Shown: positions 16,818-25,895 of the stretch, piece by piece
Position numbering within the stretch: position 1 is the stretch's first letter
Layout of the letters: every line of letters starts with the position of its first letter
Assembly (NCBI RefSeq): GCF_022662575.1
Contig: NZ_JALBFU010000001.1
Location: 57,188 to 121,187, forward strand
Reading direction: 5' to 3'
DNA length: 64,000 nt
Source: Luteimonas aquatica
Lineage (GTDB): Bacteria > Pseudomonadota > Gammaproteobacteria > Xanthomonadales > Xanthomonadaceae
Program-made: the position numbers and the translations under genes
Notes under the pieces: model-generated
The model's input: only the letters and a program-made list of their open reading frames with translations
Database searches by the model: none
What the model was told of the DNA's origin: nothing

Positions 16818-19625
16818 TCAGTTGAACTTGTACTTGAAGCTGGCGAAGATCTCGCGCCCGATCGGGCTGTAAGCGCGCCAGAAGAACGGATAGGTGTTGT
16901 AGGTGTTGTCCGACGGGTGCAGCTTGTCGAACACGTTGTTCACCGCGATGCCGAGCGTGGCCTTGTCGGTGATCTCCTTCTGCACCGCCAGGTTCCAGAT
17001 CACGTACGAACCGATGCGGCCAGTTTCGGCCCAGTTCGGCAGCGAGCCCCAGCGATAGCCGTTCACGTTGACGGTCCAGTCGTCACGCTCCCAGTTCACT
17101 TCCCAATTCACGCGGCTGCGGAAATTGAAGAACTGCTTGTGGTCGCGGATGTTGCGGATATCGCTGCCCGGGAACTGCTGGTCTTCCATCTTCAGCACAT
17201 GGGTCCAGCCCAGGCTGAAGTTGAACTGGCCGGCGCGATCCGTATCCAGGCGATAGCGCCAGCGTGCATCGATGCCGCTGGTCTTGAGCATTGCCTGGTT
17301 GATCGGGAACGAGCGGTAGACATCCACTTCGTCGTCGTTCACTTGGTCGACGCCGAGACGCTTGACCAGACCGGTGAAGAACTGGCAGCTGCTGGAGTTC
17401 TGGTCGACGGGGTTGCCCGCGCGATCGGTTCCGAGACGGCATGCCGCTTCCTCGCGGAACAGATAGTCGGGGTTGATGTCGTCGACGGCGCCTTCGAGCT
17501 TGATGTTGTAGTAGTCCATGCTCACCGACATGCCGTCGACGATGTCCCAGACGAAGCCGGCGGTGTAGGACTTGCCCTCTTCCTCTTCCAGGTCCGTGCT
17601 GCCGCGACGCAGGCCTTGCATGGTGTACGTGTACTCGGGGCCTTTGCAGGTGGCGCTGGTCGGACTGAAGCCATCACGACGGCAACGGTATTCGTCGAGC
17701 ACGCCCGGAAGGAAAAAGCCCGATTCCTCGGCGAAGATGTAGTGCATGTCGGGAGCGCGGAAGCTGGTGGCATAGCTGCCGCGCAGCAACAGACTTTCGA
17801 CCGGGCGGTATTCCAGGCCGGCCGACCAGGTGAAAGCCCCGTTCACGTCGGTGACGTCGTCGTACTTGTCGTAGCGGCCGGCGAGGTTCAGCTTCAGCGG
17901 GGCGAAGACAGGAATGCTGAACTCGACGCCGAGGGCGTAACGATCGCGTTCGCCGCCGCCGCCCGTGCCGGTCAGGTTGTAGATCGGCTCGGGACCGGCG
18001 TAGTCGGGACGGATGCGCGGGTCGGCTTTGAGATCGTACTTCTGGCGGGCGCCTTCGATGGTCGCCGCCACGCCGACAGGCCCGGCCGGGAGTTCGAAGA
18101 GGTCGCCGGAAATCACGAACGAGGCCTGCGACACTTCCGACTCGGCCTCGGTCTTGATGCGCGTGATCAGCGAATCGAAGGTGTCGGGCGTGAGCGGGGA
18201 GAAGTAGCGGTTCATGTTGATCTGGTGAACCGGGTACTGGTTGAAGTACGGGTCCAGGCCCAACTGCGGTCCGAGGAAGTACTCGCTGACCTTGTTCGCC
18301 AGGAAGCGCGGCTGGCTCGATTCCAACTCGTAACGTGCGTGCGAGATGGTCGCTTCCCAGTCGAAGCGGTCGTTGAACATGCTTCCGCGCAAACCAGCGG
18401 CGATGTCGAAGGAGCGCTCGCTGACCTTGGTCTGGTTGGCATTCAGGCCACCCGCTTCGCTGGGCGTGAAGATGCGCTGGCTGTCGAGAATCGTGTCGAG
18501 GTTGGGATCGTAGAACAGCGGCGCCTGCCAGAACTGCGTCGCGGAGGCGATCTTTGCGTCCGACTTCGAGCCGCTGAACTGCGCGAAACCCTGAAGGCCG
18601 TTGCTGAAATCATACGTGCCGTACAGGTATGCGCTGAGCGACCTGTCGGAGTTGCGGATTTCCTGGGTGGCGGGGTATCCGAAATAACCGCAGGTGCCGC
18701 GGGCCTCGAGCTCGAATTCCGAGAATCGGGCGCAGGTGGAAGCGGCGGTTTCGCCGTTCGGATAGACGTACGAGCTCAGGCCGGTACCGATCAAGCGGTC
18801 GCGCAGGCGGATGCCGATCGTCGCGGTGGCGTCCTTGGGATCCACCGACGGATCGTCCCGGTAGGAGTCCATGAAGTCGCGCTGGGAAGCGAAAATCTCC
18901 TCGCGCGACAGGTATTCGAATGCGTAGGTCAGGTTCCAGTTGTCGCTGGTCTTGCCGCCGACCCACTGCAGACGGGCGCTGTCGCCGCCACCGCGCGTGG
19001 TGGTGCCGCCGCGCAGGGTGAATTCGTCGCCATCGAAGTTGGTCTTCATGACGATATTGACCACACCGGCCACGGCATCGGAGCCGTAGATCGCCGACGC
19101 GCCGCCGGAAAGCACTTCAATGCGCTCGATGGCTGCGGCGGGGATGTTGGCCAGGTTCACCGCGTTGGACTGGCTGTTGTACGGCAACGGGTAGTCCGCC
19201 GTGCGGCGGCCGTTGATCAGGATCAGCTGATAGCCCGGGCCGAGGCCGCGCAGGTTCAGGAAGCTCGCATTGGGCGTGAAGCCACTCTGGTTGAGCTCGT
19301 TCTGAACGGTGCCGGTGAACTGGGTGAGCGTCGTCAGCGCGTCATAGACCGTGGAAAAGCCTTGCTTCTCGATGTCGTCGGCGGTGATTACCGTCACCGG
19401 CGTGGGGCCTTCGATCTCGGCGCGCTTGATGCGCGAACCGACCACCGTGACCTTATCGAGATTGGTCGTGGAGGAGGACGATCCTTCGCCAGTGGCTTGC
19501 GGGCTGGCCGGCTCGGCTTGTGCTTCCTGGGCCAGGGCAAATCCGGATACCGGCATCACCAGTGCCGCGGACAGCGCCGCAGCCAGTTGGTGTCGTCTGA
19601 TTCCCCATTTGTGAACATTCATCAT
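16818..19625 (-). CDS. TonB-dependent outer-membrane receptor (copy 1)
   Basis: A 935-residue outer-membrane transporter. A signal peptide (about residues 1-33) is followed by the conserved leader NLDKVTVVGSRIKRAEIEGP and a plug domain. The plug has VTVITADDIEKQGFSTVYDAL, NLRGLGPGYQLILINGRR and ERIEVLSGGASAIYGSDAVA. The rest is beta-barrel ending YSPIGREIFASFKYKFN. The pattern fits the large xanthomonad group of receptors, whose ligands are often oligosaccharides or peptides; the ligand here is unknown. ATG 19625 stands 5 nt after AGGGG; ATG 19622 is an alternative. It is clearly related to copy 2 at 22398-25256. Confidence 0.93.
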   Translation of the reverse strand: MMNVHKWGIRRHQLAAALSAALVMPVSGFALAQEAQAEPASPQATGEGSSSSTTNLDKVTVVGSRIKRAEIEGPTPVTVITADDIEKQGFSTVYDALTTLTQFTGTVQNELNQSGFTPNASFLNLRGLGPGYQLILINGRRTADYPLPYNSQSNAVNLANIPAAAIERIEVLSGGASAIYGSDAVAGVVNIVMKTNFDGDEFTLRGGTTTRGGGDSARLQWVGGKTSDNWNLTYAFEYLSREEIFASQRDFMDSYRDDPSVDPKDATATIGIRLRDRLIGTGLSSYVYPNGETAASTCARFSEFELEARGTCGYFGYPATQEIRNSDRSLSAYLYGTYDFSNGLQGFAQFSGSKSDAKIASATQFWQAPLFYDPNLDTILDSQRIFTPSEAGGLNANQTKVSERSFDIAAGLRGSMFNDRFDWEATISHARYELESSQPRFLANKVSEYFLGPQLGLDPYFNQYPVHQINMNRYFSPLTPDTFDSLITRIKTEAESEVSQASFVISGDLFELPAGPVGVAATIEGARQKYDLKADPRIRPDYAGPEPIYNLTGTGGGGERDRYALGVEFSIPVFAPLKLNLAGRYDKYDDVTDVNGAFTWSAGLEYRPVESLLLRGSYATSFRAPDMHYIFAEESGFFLPGVLDEYRCRRDGFSPTSATCKGPEYTYTMQGLRRGSTDLEEEEGKSYTAGFVWDIVDGMSVSMDYYNIKLEGAVDDINPDYLFREEAACRLGTDRAGNPVDQNSSSCQFFTGLVKRLGVDQVNDDEVDVYRSFPINQAMLKTSGIDARWRYRLDTDRAGQFNFSLGWTHVLKMEDQQFPGSDIRNIRDHKQFFNFRSRVNWEVNWERDDWTVNVNGYRWGSLPNWAETGRIGSYVIWNLAVQKEITDKATLGIAVNNVFDKLHPSDNTYNTYPFFWRAYSPIGREIFASFKYKFN

Positions 19626-19837
19626 TGAATCCCCTATTGATTTCAATTAGTTACGTCCATTAACGACATTGATTCACATGCCGTACACGCGAACTTAACA
19701 TGTAATTAATGGTGTTGCCACACCTTGGTAACCTTGTGCGGCGTCGCGAGTTGCCCCGAGGTTTTGTGCGACGCACAATCCACTCCGACTCTCGACGCAG
19801 CACGAGCAACGATGTCCCCCTTCCTACGAGCGTTCCG

Positions 19838-20692
19838 ATGAGCGGGCGCCCCCCCTCGCACGCAGTCCAACCCAACCTCCAGCCGCTCCCGCGCATCCGC
19901 AACATCATCGCGGTGGGCTCGGGCAAGGGCGGCGTAGGCAAGTCGACGACGGCGGTGAACCTGGCCCTGGCACTGGCGGCGGAGGGCGCGCGGGTCGGCG
20001 TACTGGATGCCGACGTCTACGGCCCGAGCGTGCCGACCATGCTCGGTCTGTCCGGCCGCCCGGACAGCCCGGACGGCAAGTCCATCGAGCCGATGCGCGC
20101 CCATGGCGTGGAGGCAATGTCGATCGGGCTGCTGATCGAACAGGACACGCCGATGATCTGGCGCGGCCCGATGGCGACCTCAGCCCTCACCCAATTGCTC
20201 ACCGAAACGCTGTGGGGCGGCGAGGAGGGGCTGGACTACCTGCTCGTCGACCTGCCGCCGGGCACCGGCGACATCCAGCTGACCCTGGCCCAGAAGATTC
20301 CCGTGGCCGGCGCGGTGATCGTCACCACGCCGCAGGACGTGGCCACGCTCGACGCCCGCAAGGCGCTGAAGATGTTCGAGAAGGTGCAGGTGCCCGTGCT
20401 CGGCCTGATCGAGAACATGGCGGTCCACGTCTGCTCGAACTGCGGCCACGCCGAGCACATCTTCGGCAGCGGCGGCGGCGAGCGGATGGCGGCGCAGTAC
20501 GGCGTGCCGCTGCTGGGGGCGCTGCCGCTGGAGATCGGCATCCGCGAACAGGGCGACGCGGGGATTCCCGTCGTCGCCGCGCAGCCGGCCTCGACGGCGG
20601 CCGAGGCCTATCGCCAGGCGGCGCACAGGCTGGTCGAGGAGCTGGCCAGGCGGCCGCGCGCGGCCACGCCGATCTCGGCCTCGCTGCTGTAG
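19838..20692 (+). CDS. apbC: Mrp/ApbC family iron-sulfur cluster carrier ATPase
   Basis: P-loop protein that carries and inserts Fe-S clusters. The 284-residue form has the deviant Walker A GSGKGGVGKST near residue 25, VDLPPGTGDIQLTLAQ, and the cluster-binding CSNCG near residue 198. It lacks the N-terminal MIP18 domain of longer Mrp proteins. The frame is open to 19709, but ATG 19838 gives a typical N-terminus and keeps the 212-bp A/T-rich spacer shared with the divergent TonB receptor free for promoters. No strong Shine-Dalgarno sequence is visible, so the start is the uncertain part. Confidence 0.9.
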   Translation: MSGRPPSHAVQPNLQPLPRIRNIIAVGSGKGGVGKSTTAVNLALALAAEGARVGVLDADVYGPSVPTMLGLSGRPDSPDGKSIEPMRAHGVEAMSIGLLIEQDTPMIWRGPMATSALTQLLTETLWGGEEGLDYLLVDLPPGTGDIQLTLAQKIPVAGAVIVTTPQDVATLDARKALKMFEKVQVPVLGLIENMAVHVCSNCGHAEHIFGSGGGERMAAQYGVPLLGALPLEIGIREQGDAGIPVVAAQPASTAAEAYRQAAHRLVEELARRPRAATPISASLL

Positions 20693-20756
20693 CGGGATGG
20701 GCCGCCTCGTCGCGGCCGAATCGCCGCCCATGCCGGCGGCGCCGGCGCTTCGGCCC

Positions 20757-20762
20757 TACAAT
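20757..20762 (+). promoter_or_regulatory. Putative -10 box for dcd
   Basis: TACAAT lies 27 nt before the dcd ATG, in the 97-bp spacer after apbC. GC-rich palindromic sequence (GCCGGCGGCGCCGGC) stands just upstream. Confidence 0.45.
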
Positions 20763-20789
20763 ATCTCCCACGACCTTTAGGATTTCTGG

Positions 20790-21359
20790 ATGAGCATCAA
20801 GAGCGACCGCTGGATCCGGCGGATGGCCGAGGGGCAGGGCATGATCGAGCCGTTCGAGCCGGGACAGGTGAAGACCGCCGCCGACGGCCACCGCATCGTC
20901 AGCTACGGCACCTCCAGCTACGGCTACGACGTGCGCTGCTCGCGCGAGTTCAAGGTGTTCACCAACATCAACTCGACCATCGTCGACCCGAAGCACTTCG
21001 ACAGCGGCAGCTTCGTCGACATCGAGGCGGACGTGTGCATCATTCCGCCCAACTCCTTCGCGCTGGCGCGCACCGTCGAGTACTTCCGCATCCCGCGCGA
21101 CGTGCTGGTGGTGTGCCTGGGCAAGAGCACCTACGCGCGCTGCGGCATCATCGTCAACGTGACGCCGCTCGAGCCGGAATGGGAAGGGCATGTCACCCTC
21201 GAGTTCAGCAACACCACGCCGCTGCCGGCGCGCATCTACGCCAACGAGGGCGTGGCGCAAATGCTGTTCTACCAGTCCGACGAGGTCTGCGAGACCTCGT
21301 ACAAGGACCGCGGCGGCAAGTACCAGGGACAGACCGGCGTCACGCTGCCGAAGACCTGA
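20790..21359 (+). CDS. dcd: dCTP deaminase
   Basis: Deaminates dCTP to dUTP in thymidylate synthesis. At 189 residues it is full length, with [17 protein letters not shown] near residue 38, the catalytic region [20 protein letters not shown] near residue 110 (Glu after the TPLEP segment) and a C-terminal [12 protein letters not shown]. It probably shares a transcript with the following RDD gene, 23 bp downstream. Confidence 0.96.
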   Translation: MSIKSDRWIRRMAEGQGMIEPFEPGQVKTAADGHRIVSYGTSSYGYDVRCSREFKVFTNINSTIVDPKHFDSGSFVDIEADVCIIPPNSFALARTVEYFRIPRDVLVVCLGKSTYARCGIIVNVTPLEPEWEGHVTLEFSNTTPLPARIYANEGVAQMLFYQSDEVCETSYKDRGGKYQGQTGVTLPKT

Positions 21360-21382
21360 TCATTCGCATGGAGAGCAATTCA

Positions 21383-21898
21383 ATGGACGAACAGAACCCG
21401 TACAAGAGCCCGGCGTCGCAGGTGATGGCGCTGCCCGGCGACGACATGACGGCGGCCGGGCGCTGGGTGCGCCTGGGCGCAGCCCTGATCGACGGCATTA
21501 TCGCGATGGTGGTGACCTTGCCGCTGATGTACGTCGGCGGCTATTTCACGGAAGTCTTCGCGGCCGCGCAGCAGGGGCGGCAAGTCGGCTTCGGTCTGGT
21601 CCTGGTCTGGACGCTCATCGTCTTCGTGATTATCGCCGCGATCCAGGCCTACCCCCTGCATGCGACGGGGCAGACCTGGGGCAAGCGGGTGGTCAAGGTC
21701 AAGATCGTCGACCTGGCCGGCAACAAGCCGCCGCTGCTCAGGCTGCTGGCGCTGCGCATGCTGCCGATCAGCCTCGTCAGCGCGATCCCCTTCATCGGCG
21801 GCCTGCTGACCGTGGTCGACGCGCTGCTGATCTTCCGCAACGACCGCCGCTGCGGCCACGACCTGATCGCCGGCACCCGGGTCGTGCCGGCTGGCTGA
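21383..21898 (+). CDS. RDD family integral membrane protein
   Basis: A 171-residue inner-membrane protein. The N-terminal MDEQNPYKSPASQV leader is frequent in RDD proteins. The domain begins GRWVRLGAALIDGIIAMVV with its Arg and Asp. Hydrophobic segments lie near residues 33-55, 70-92 and 130-155; the conserved HATGQTWGKRVVKVKIVD follows the second. The domain ends at NDRRCGHDLIAGTRVV. ATG 21383 is preferred over 21368 because GGAG stands 9 nt before it. Function is unknown; some RDD proteins are ion transporters. Confidence 0.88.
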   Translation: MDEQNPYKSPASQVMALPGDDMTAAGRWVRLGAALIDGIIAMVVTLPLMYVGGYFTEVFAAAQQGRQVGFGLVLVWTLIVFVIIAAIQAYPLHATGQTWGKRVVKVKIVDLAGNKPPLLRLLALRMLPISLVSAIPFIGGLLTVVDALLIFRNDRRCGHDLIAGTRVVPAG

Positions 21899-21920
21899 AG
21901 CCGTCGCGAGGCATTCGTGC

Positions 21921-22205
21921 TCAGGGCTTCTGGTAGGTGACGAAGAAGCCCTGCAGATCGCCGTTCTCGATATAGGGTTCCACGCTGACCACCCTGTAGC
22001 CGCGCGTGGCGAAGGCCTGATGGGCCTTGCTCAGCGAATTGGCCGCGCCCTGGTTGCGGAAGCCCCAGCTGGCGTCGACCCAGATCGTCGCCGCGAGCAG
22101 GCCGTCGCGCGCGGCCTCGGCGGCGGCTTTGTCCGGGGATTTGTCGAAGAGGGCGGCCTGCGCGGGCGCCGCCGCCAGCAGTAGCGCCAGAAGGAGCGGT
22201 TTCAT
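21921..22205 (-). CDS. Small exported hypothetical protein
   Basis: A 94-residue protein not recognised as a known family. It has a good signal peptide (MKPLLLALLLAAAPAQAALF) and a mature part rich in Ala and aromatic residues (TIWVDASWGFRNQGAANSL, VEPYIENGDLQGFFVTYQ) without cysteines. The frame is open to 22316, but the upstream part is poor and ATG 22205 begins the signal peptide. It is convergent with the RDD gene (22-bp gap) and lies between the two TonB receptors; a link to them is not shown. Confidence 0.65.
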   Translation of the reverse strand: MKPLLLALLLAAAPAQAALFDKSPDKAAAEAARDGLLAATIWVDASWGFRNQGAANSLSKAHQAFATRGYRVVSVEPYIENGDLQGFFVTYQKP

Positions 22206-22353
22206 GGGGCTGATCTCGGAGGGATTGGGTGGAGAACTGTCCCGGAGATCGCGGTTGCCCGCAAGGGATCGTGAAAGCGCTCGGATGCCGGTCATCCAGG
22301 ACCCCCTGGGGGCCAACCTGCTACCGCCGCCCGAATCCCGGTGGCATGAAGCA

Positions 22354-22389
22354 TGCGCCGCCTGTCCGCGCGAACATCCAGGCGGCGCA
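22354..22389 (-). terminator. Hairpin downstream of the second TonB receptor gene
   Basis: An 11-bp perfect stem (22354-22364 with 22379-22389) and a 14-nt loop start 8 nt after the receptor stop on the minus strand. It lacks a clear T-tract. The remaining spacer to 22206 shows no other feature. Confidence 0.55.
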
Positions 22390-22397
22390 CGAGGCCG

Positions 22398-25256
22398 TCA
22401 TTTGAACTTGATGGTCACTTCCGCGGCGATCTCGCGTCCCACCGGGCTATAGGCCGAGTAGAAATAGGGGTAGGTGTAGAAGCCTTCGTCGCGCGGCGAG
22501 ATGTTGTCGAAGATGTTGTTGACGAAGAAGCGCGCGGACACCTTGTCCGTCAGCGACTTGCCGACACTTGCGTTCCAGATGAAGTAGGGGCCGATGCGTC
22601 CGGTCTCGAGCCAGTTGGGCAGCGAGCCGTAGCGCAACATGAACAGAGCCGCCGACCAATCGTCCTTTTCCCAGGTCAGCGTGCTGCGCACCCGGCTGCG
22701 GAAGTCGAAGTTCTGCAGGTCGTCGCGGCGGTCCCGGATAGGATCGCCGGGAAATTCGCGCCGCTCGGATTTCAGGGTGTGCGAATACGAGAGCGAGTAG
22801 TTGAAGCGGCCCCAGTGGTCGGTGTCCAGGCGGTAGCGCAAGGACGCATCGACGCCCGTGGTCCGCAGGTCGGCGGTATTGATGGGGCCGCGGACGATCT
22901 GGTTGATCGCTTCCGATTGGGTCGTGTCGTCCACCGGATTGCGGGTTACGCGCGCCAGCAGGTTCCGGCAGAACTCGGAATCGATGGCGTGCTGGAAGGG
23001 CTGGCGTTGCGGGGTCAGGCCAGTCCGGCAGCCGGCCTCGTTGTCCAGGATGTACTCCGAGCTGATGTCGGCGATGCTGTTCTCGAGCTTGATGCTGTAG
23101 TAGTCGACGGTGACCGACAGGTCGTTGGTGACGTCCCAGACGAAGCCCGTCGACCAGGAGTTCCCGGTTTCCTCCTCCAGGTCCCGGGTGCCGCGGCGGA
23201 TGCCGAAGGGCGAGTACTGGTAGCGGGCCGGGGCGCCTGCCGCGGCGCAGACGTCCTTGGTCAATCCGTCCTGCAGGCAGCGATAGGTGTCGACGACCTG
23301 GGAGAAAGTGCCGCTGTCGCCCGCGAAGATGTAGTGCATGTCGGGCGCCTTGAAGCTGGTGGCGTAGTTCGCGCGAATCAGCAGGTTGGACAGCGGGCGC
23401 CATTCCAGGCCCGCGCCCCAGGTCTTGGCGTCGTTCACGCTGGTGACGTCGTCGTACTTGTCGAAGCGGCCGGCAAGGCTCGCCGTCAGCGAATCGAGCA
23501 CCGGAATCTTCAACTCGATGCCGGCGGCGTAGCGGTTGCGGTCGCCTTCGCCGCCCGTGCCTGTCAGGTTGTAGATCTCGCGCCGCGTCGGCAGCAGACG
23601 CGGATCGGTCTTGAGGCTATAGGACTGCTTCGAGGCCTCGAGAATGCCGGCGAAGCCCACCGGGCCGGCCGGAAGCTCGAACAGGTCGCCCGTCACCGCG
23701 AAGTTGATGGAGTTGTTCTCGGACTTAGCGTCGTATTTCACCTGGGTGCTCATCCGCGCATAGTCCTCCGGCGAGATTCGCCCGTAGAACCGGTCCAGGT
23801 TGAGCTGGTAGATCGGAATGCCGGCATCGGTGGTGCCGAGCCGCTGGCCGAGGAAATACTCGGTGGCGCCCGCCACGGTCATGCGCGGCCGAGTGCGGTC
23901 GGAATCGTACTGCGAGCGGCTGAGCGTCACGTCCCAGTCGAAACGGTCGCCGAACGAGCCGTGCAGGCCGGCGGCGAAATCGTACGATTTCTCGACGAAC
24001 CGCTGGTACGAGCCTTCCATTCCGCCGAAGGCGCTCGGGGTCATGTAGCGGATCGGCTGGATGCGAACGCCGAATTGCGGGTCGAAGAACGTGCCGTTGG
24101 GCTGCGGGCCGCCGAACCATTGTTCGTCGCCGCCGGTCAGCCAGGTCCTGGAGTGGTAGGCCATGGCGCTGGCCCAGGCGCTCAGGCCGTTGCCGAAGTC
24201 GTAGGTGCCGTACAGATAGGCCGACAGATCGTGCACTCGGTTGAGCACCGTCTGCTGCGCGGGTTGGCCGTCGTAACCGCAGCCAGGGCCGAGCCTGTTG
24301 CCGGTCGTGGTGCTGGTATACGTCCAGGGGCGCCATTCCGGGTTGGCGCTGCAGTCATACCCTTCCGGGAACAGGTAGGAGTTCGTGGTGCCGCCGCCCT
24401 GGCGGCGGATCTGCGCGCCGATCGGAGGCTGGTAGCCGCCGACGCCCGGCCTGCCGTTCACGCCAGGCGGGGCAGGGTTGTCCATGGCCGAATCCATGAA
24501 ATCGCGCTGATAACCGAACAGCGGCTCCGCGTTGTAGGACTCGAACGCATAGGTCAGCGAGGAGCGCTCGCCGGTCTTGCCGCCCACCCATTGCACGTCG
24601 CCGATGTCGCGTCCGCCGCGCGTGGAGGTCTGCCCGCGGATCTTGAGCTGGTCGCCGTCGTAGTTGGTCTTGAGCACGACGTTGATCACGCCGGCCACCG
24701 CGTCGGAGCCGTAGATGGCCGATGCGCCGCCCGCGAGGATTTCGATGCGTTCGACGGCGGCGGCCGGGATGTTGTTGAAGTTCTGGAAATTGCTCTGGCC
24801 GTTGTAGGGGAACGGGTAGTCGGCGGCGCGGCGTCCGTTGACGAGCAGCAGCGTCCGCCCGGGGCCGAGGCCGCGCAGGTTGATCACGCCGGCGTTCGGC
24901 GTGAAGCCGCCGCTGGAGTTGAATTCGTTCTGTGCATCGCCGGTGGCCTGGGTCAGCGTTTCCAGCGCGTCCTGCACCGTGTTGAAGCCTTCTCGCTCGA
25001 TCTGCTCGGAAGAAAGAATCGTGACCGGCGAAGGGCCTTCGATTTCGGAGCGCTTGATTCTCGATCCGACGACCGACACCTTGTCCAGGTTCGTGGCTTC
25101 CTTCGAGTCGGCATCGGCCGCGCCGGCGGCCTGTGGATCCGAAGTTTGCTGCTGCGCGGCGTCCTGGGCGAGTGCGGCGCCCGGAAGCAGCAATGCGGCG
25201 AGCAAGGCGGTGCCCAACGGACTGGGCCGCGGCCCAGCGAAGATCGTGGTCGTCAT
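22398..25256 (-). CDS. TonB-dependent outer-membrane receptor (copy 2)
   Basis: A 952-residue outer-membrane receptor. A signal peptide (about residues 1-30) and a linker rich in Ala, Asp and Gln precede NLDKVSVVGSRIKRSEIEGP, almost the same as in copy 1. The plug contains LRGLGPGRTLLLVNGRRAAD and ERIEILAGGASAIYGSDAVA. The barrel ends YSPVGREIAAEVTIKFK. The start ATG 25256 follows GGGGA at a good distance. Copies 1 and 2 are visibly paralogous along their length, and both are followed by hairpins. The ligand is unknown. Confidence 0.93.
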   Translation of the reverse strand: MTTTIFAGPRPSPLGTALLAALLLPGAALAQDAAQQQTSDPQAAGAADADSKEATNLDKVSVVGSRIKRSEIEGPSPVTILSSEQIEREGFNTVQDALETLTQATGDAQNEFNSSGGFTPNAGVINLRGLGPGRTLLLVNGRRAADYPFPYNGQSNFQNFNNIPAAAVERIEILAGGASAIYGSDAVAGVINVVLKTNYDGDQLKIRGQTSTRGGRDIGDVQWVGGKTGERSSLTYAFESYNAEPLFGYQRDFMDSAMDNPAPPGVNGRPGVGGYQPPIGAQIRRQGGGTTNSYLFPEGYDCSANPEWRPWTYTSTTTGNRLGPGCGYDGQPAQQTVLNRVHDLSAYLYGTYDFGNGLSAWASAMAYHSRTWLTGGDEQWFGGPQPNGTFFDPQFGVRIQPIRYMTPSAFGGMEGSYQRFVEKSYDFAAGLHGSFGDRFDWDVTLSRSQYDSDRTRPRMTVAGATEYFLGQRLGTTDAGIPIYQLNLDRFYGRISPEDYARMSTQVKYDAKSENNSINFAVTGDLFELPAGPVGFAGILEASKQSYSLKTDPRLLPTRREIYNLTGTGGEGDRNRYAAGIELKIPVLDSLTASLAGRFDKYDDVTSVNDAKTWGAGLEWRPLSNLLIRANYATSFKAPDMHYIFAGDSGTFSQVVDTYRCLQDGLTKDVCAAAGAPARYQYSPFGIRRGTRDLEEETGNSWSTGFVWDVTNDLSVTVDYYSIKLENSIADISSEYILDNEAGCRTGLTPQRQPFQHAIDSEFCRNLLARVTRNPVDDTTQSEAINQIVRGPINTADLRTTGVDASLRYRLDTDHWGRFNYSLSYSHTLKSERREFPGDPIRDRRDDLQNFDFRSRVRSTLTWEKDDWSAALFMLRYGSLPNWLETGRIGPYFIWNASVGKSLTDKVSARFFVNNIFDNISPRDEGFYTYPYFYSAYSPVGREIAAEVTIKFK

Positions 25257-25451
25257 ACTATTCCCCAGGTCAGTTTTTGTGTTCCCCCCAATGCGCGTGC
25301 CGCAATGCCGTCGGCGATCCGGACGCACGGTCTCGAACGTAGCACACCCTCAACCGCAGAGGCATGTTGCGTTAGAACATTTGGAAATAAGCGGCAAGAA
25401 CGACGCACGTTCCGTGCGGCGGCGTATCCAGTTGGCGAGCGAGATCCTCGC

Positions 25452-25883
25452 TCAGAGCAGCAGCCCCTCGCGCAGCGCGTTGATGCGCTCGACCAGGGTT
25501 TCGGGGCTGTAGGGTTTGGCCGTCACGCGCCCCCACACCGGCGCGGGCCAGGCGGGATCGTGCTCGAAGCGGGCGATGACGTGGACGTGCAATTGCGGCA
25601 CCAGGTTGCCGAGCGCGGCCACGTTGAGCTTGAACGGCTGGAACTGGTCGCGCAGCAGCCGCGCGGCGAGATCGATCTCCTCGGTGAGCTGGCGGCGCTG
25701 GTCGCTGTCCAGGTCGATCAGCTCGCGCGCGTCCGCGACCCGGGGCACCAGCACCAGCCACGGATAGTTGCTGTCGTCCATCAGCCGCAGCTCGCACAGG
25801 CCCAGCGCGATCACCGGATGCGTGTCGGCGGCCAGCTGCGGGTGCAGTTCGTAATGCGAGGGCGTTGCGTGCTTGCGCGACAT
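25452..25883 (-). CDS. HIT domain protein with a Q-for-H variant triad
   Basis: A 143-residue member of the HIT nucleotide-binding superfamily, which hydrolyses or transfers nucleotides. The central motif is QLHVHVIAR near residue 100: the first His of the usual H-x-H-x-H is Gln, while the nucleophile-position His and the last His remain. SNYPWLVLVPR near residue 38 is also typical. It starts 12 bp after the dienelactone hydrolase gene on the same strand, so the two are likely one operon. The substrate is unknown. Confidence 0.87.
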   Translation of the reverse strand: MSRKHATPSHYELHPQLAADTHPVIALGLCELRLMDDSNYPWLVLVPRVADARELIDLDSDQRRQLTEEIDLAARLLRDQFQPFKLNVAALGNLVPQLHVHVIARFEHDPAWPAPVWGRVTAKPYSPETLVERINALREGLLL

Positions 25884-25895
25884 GGCCGGCCTCTC

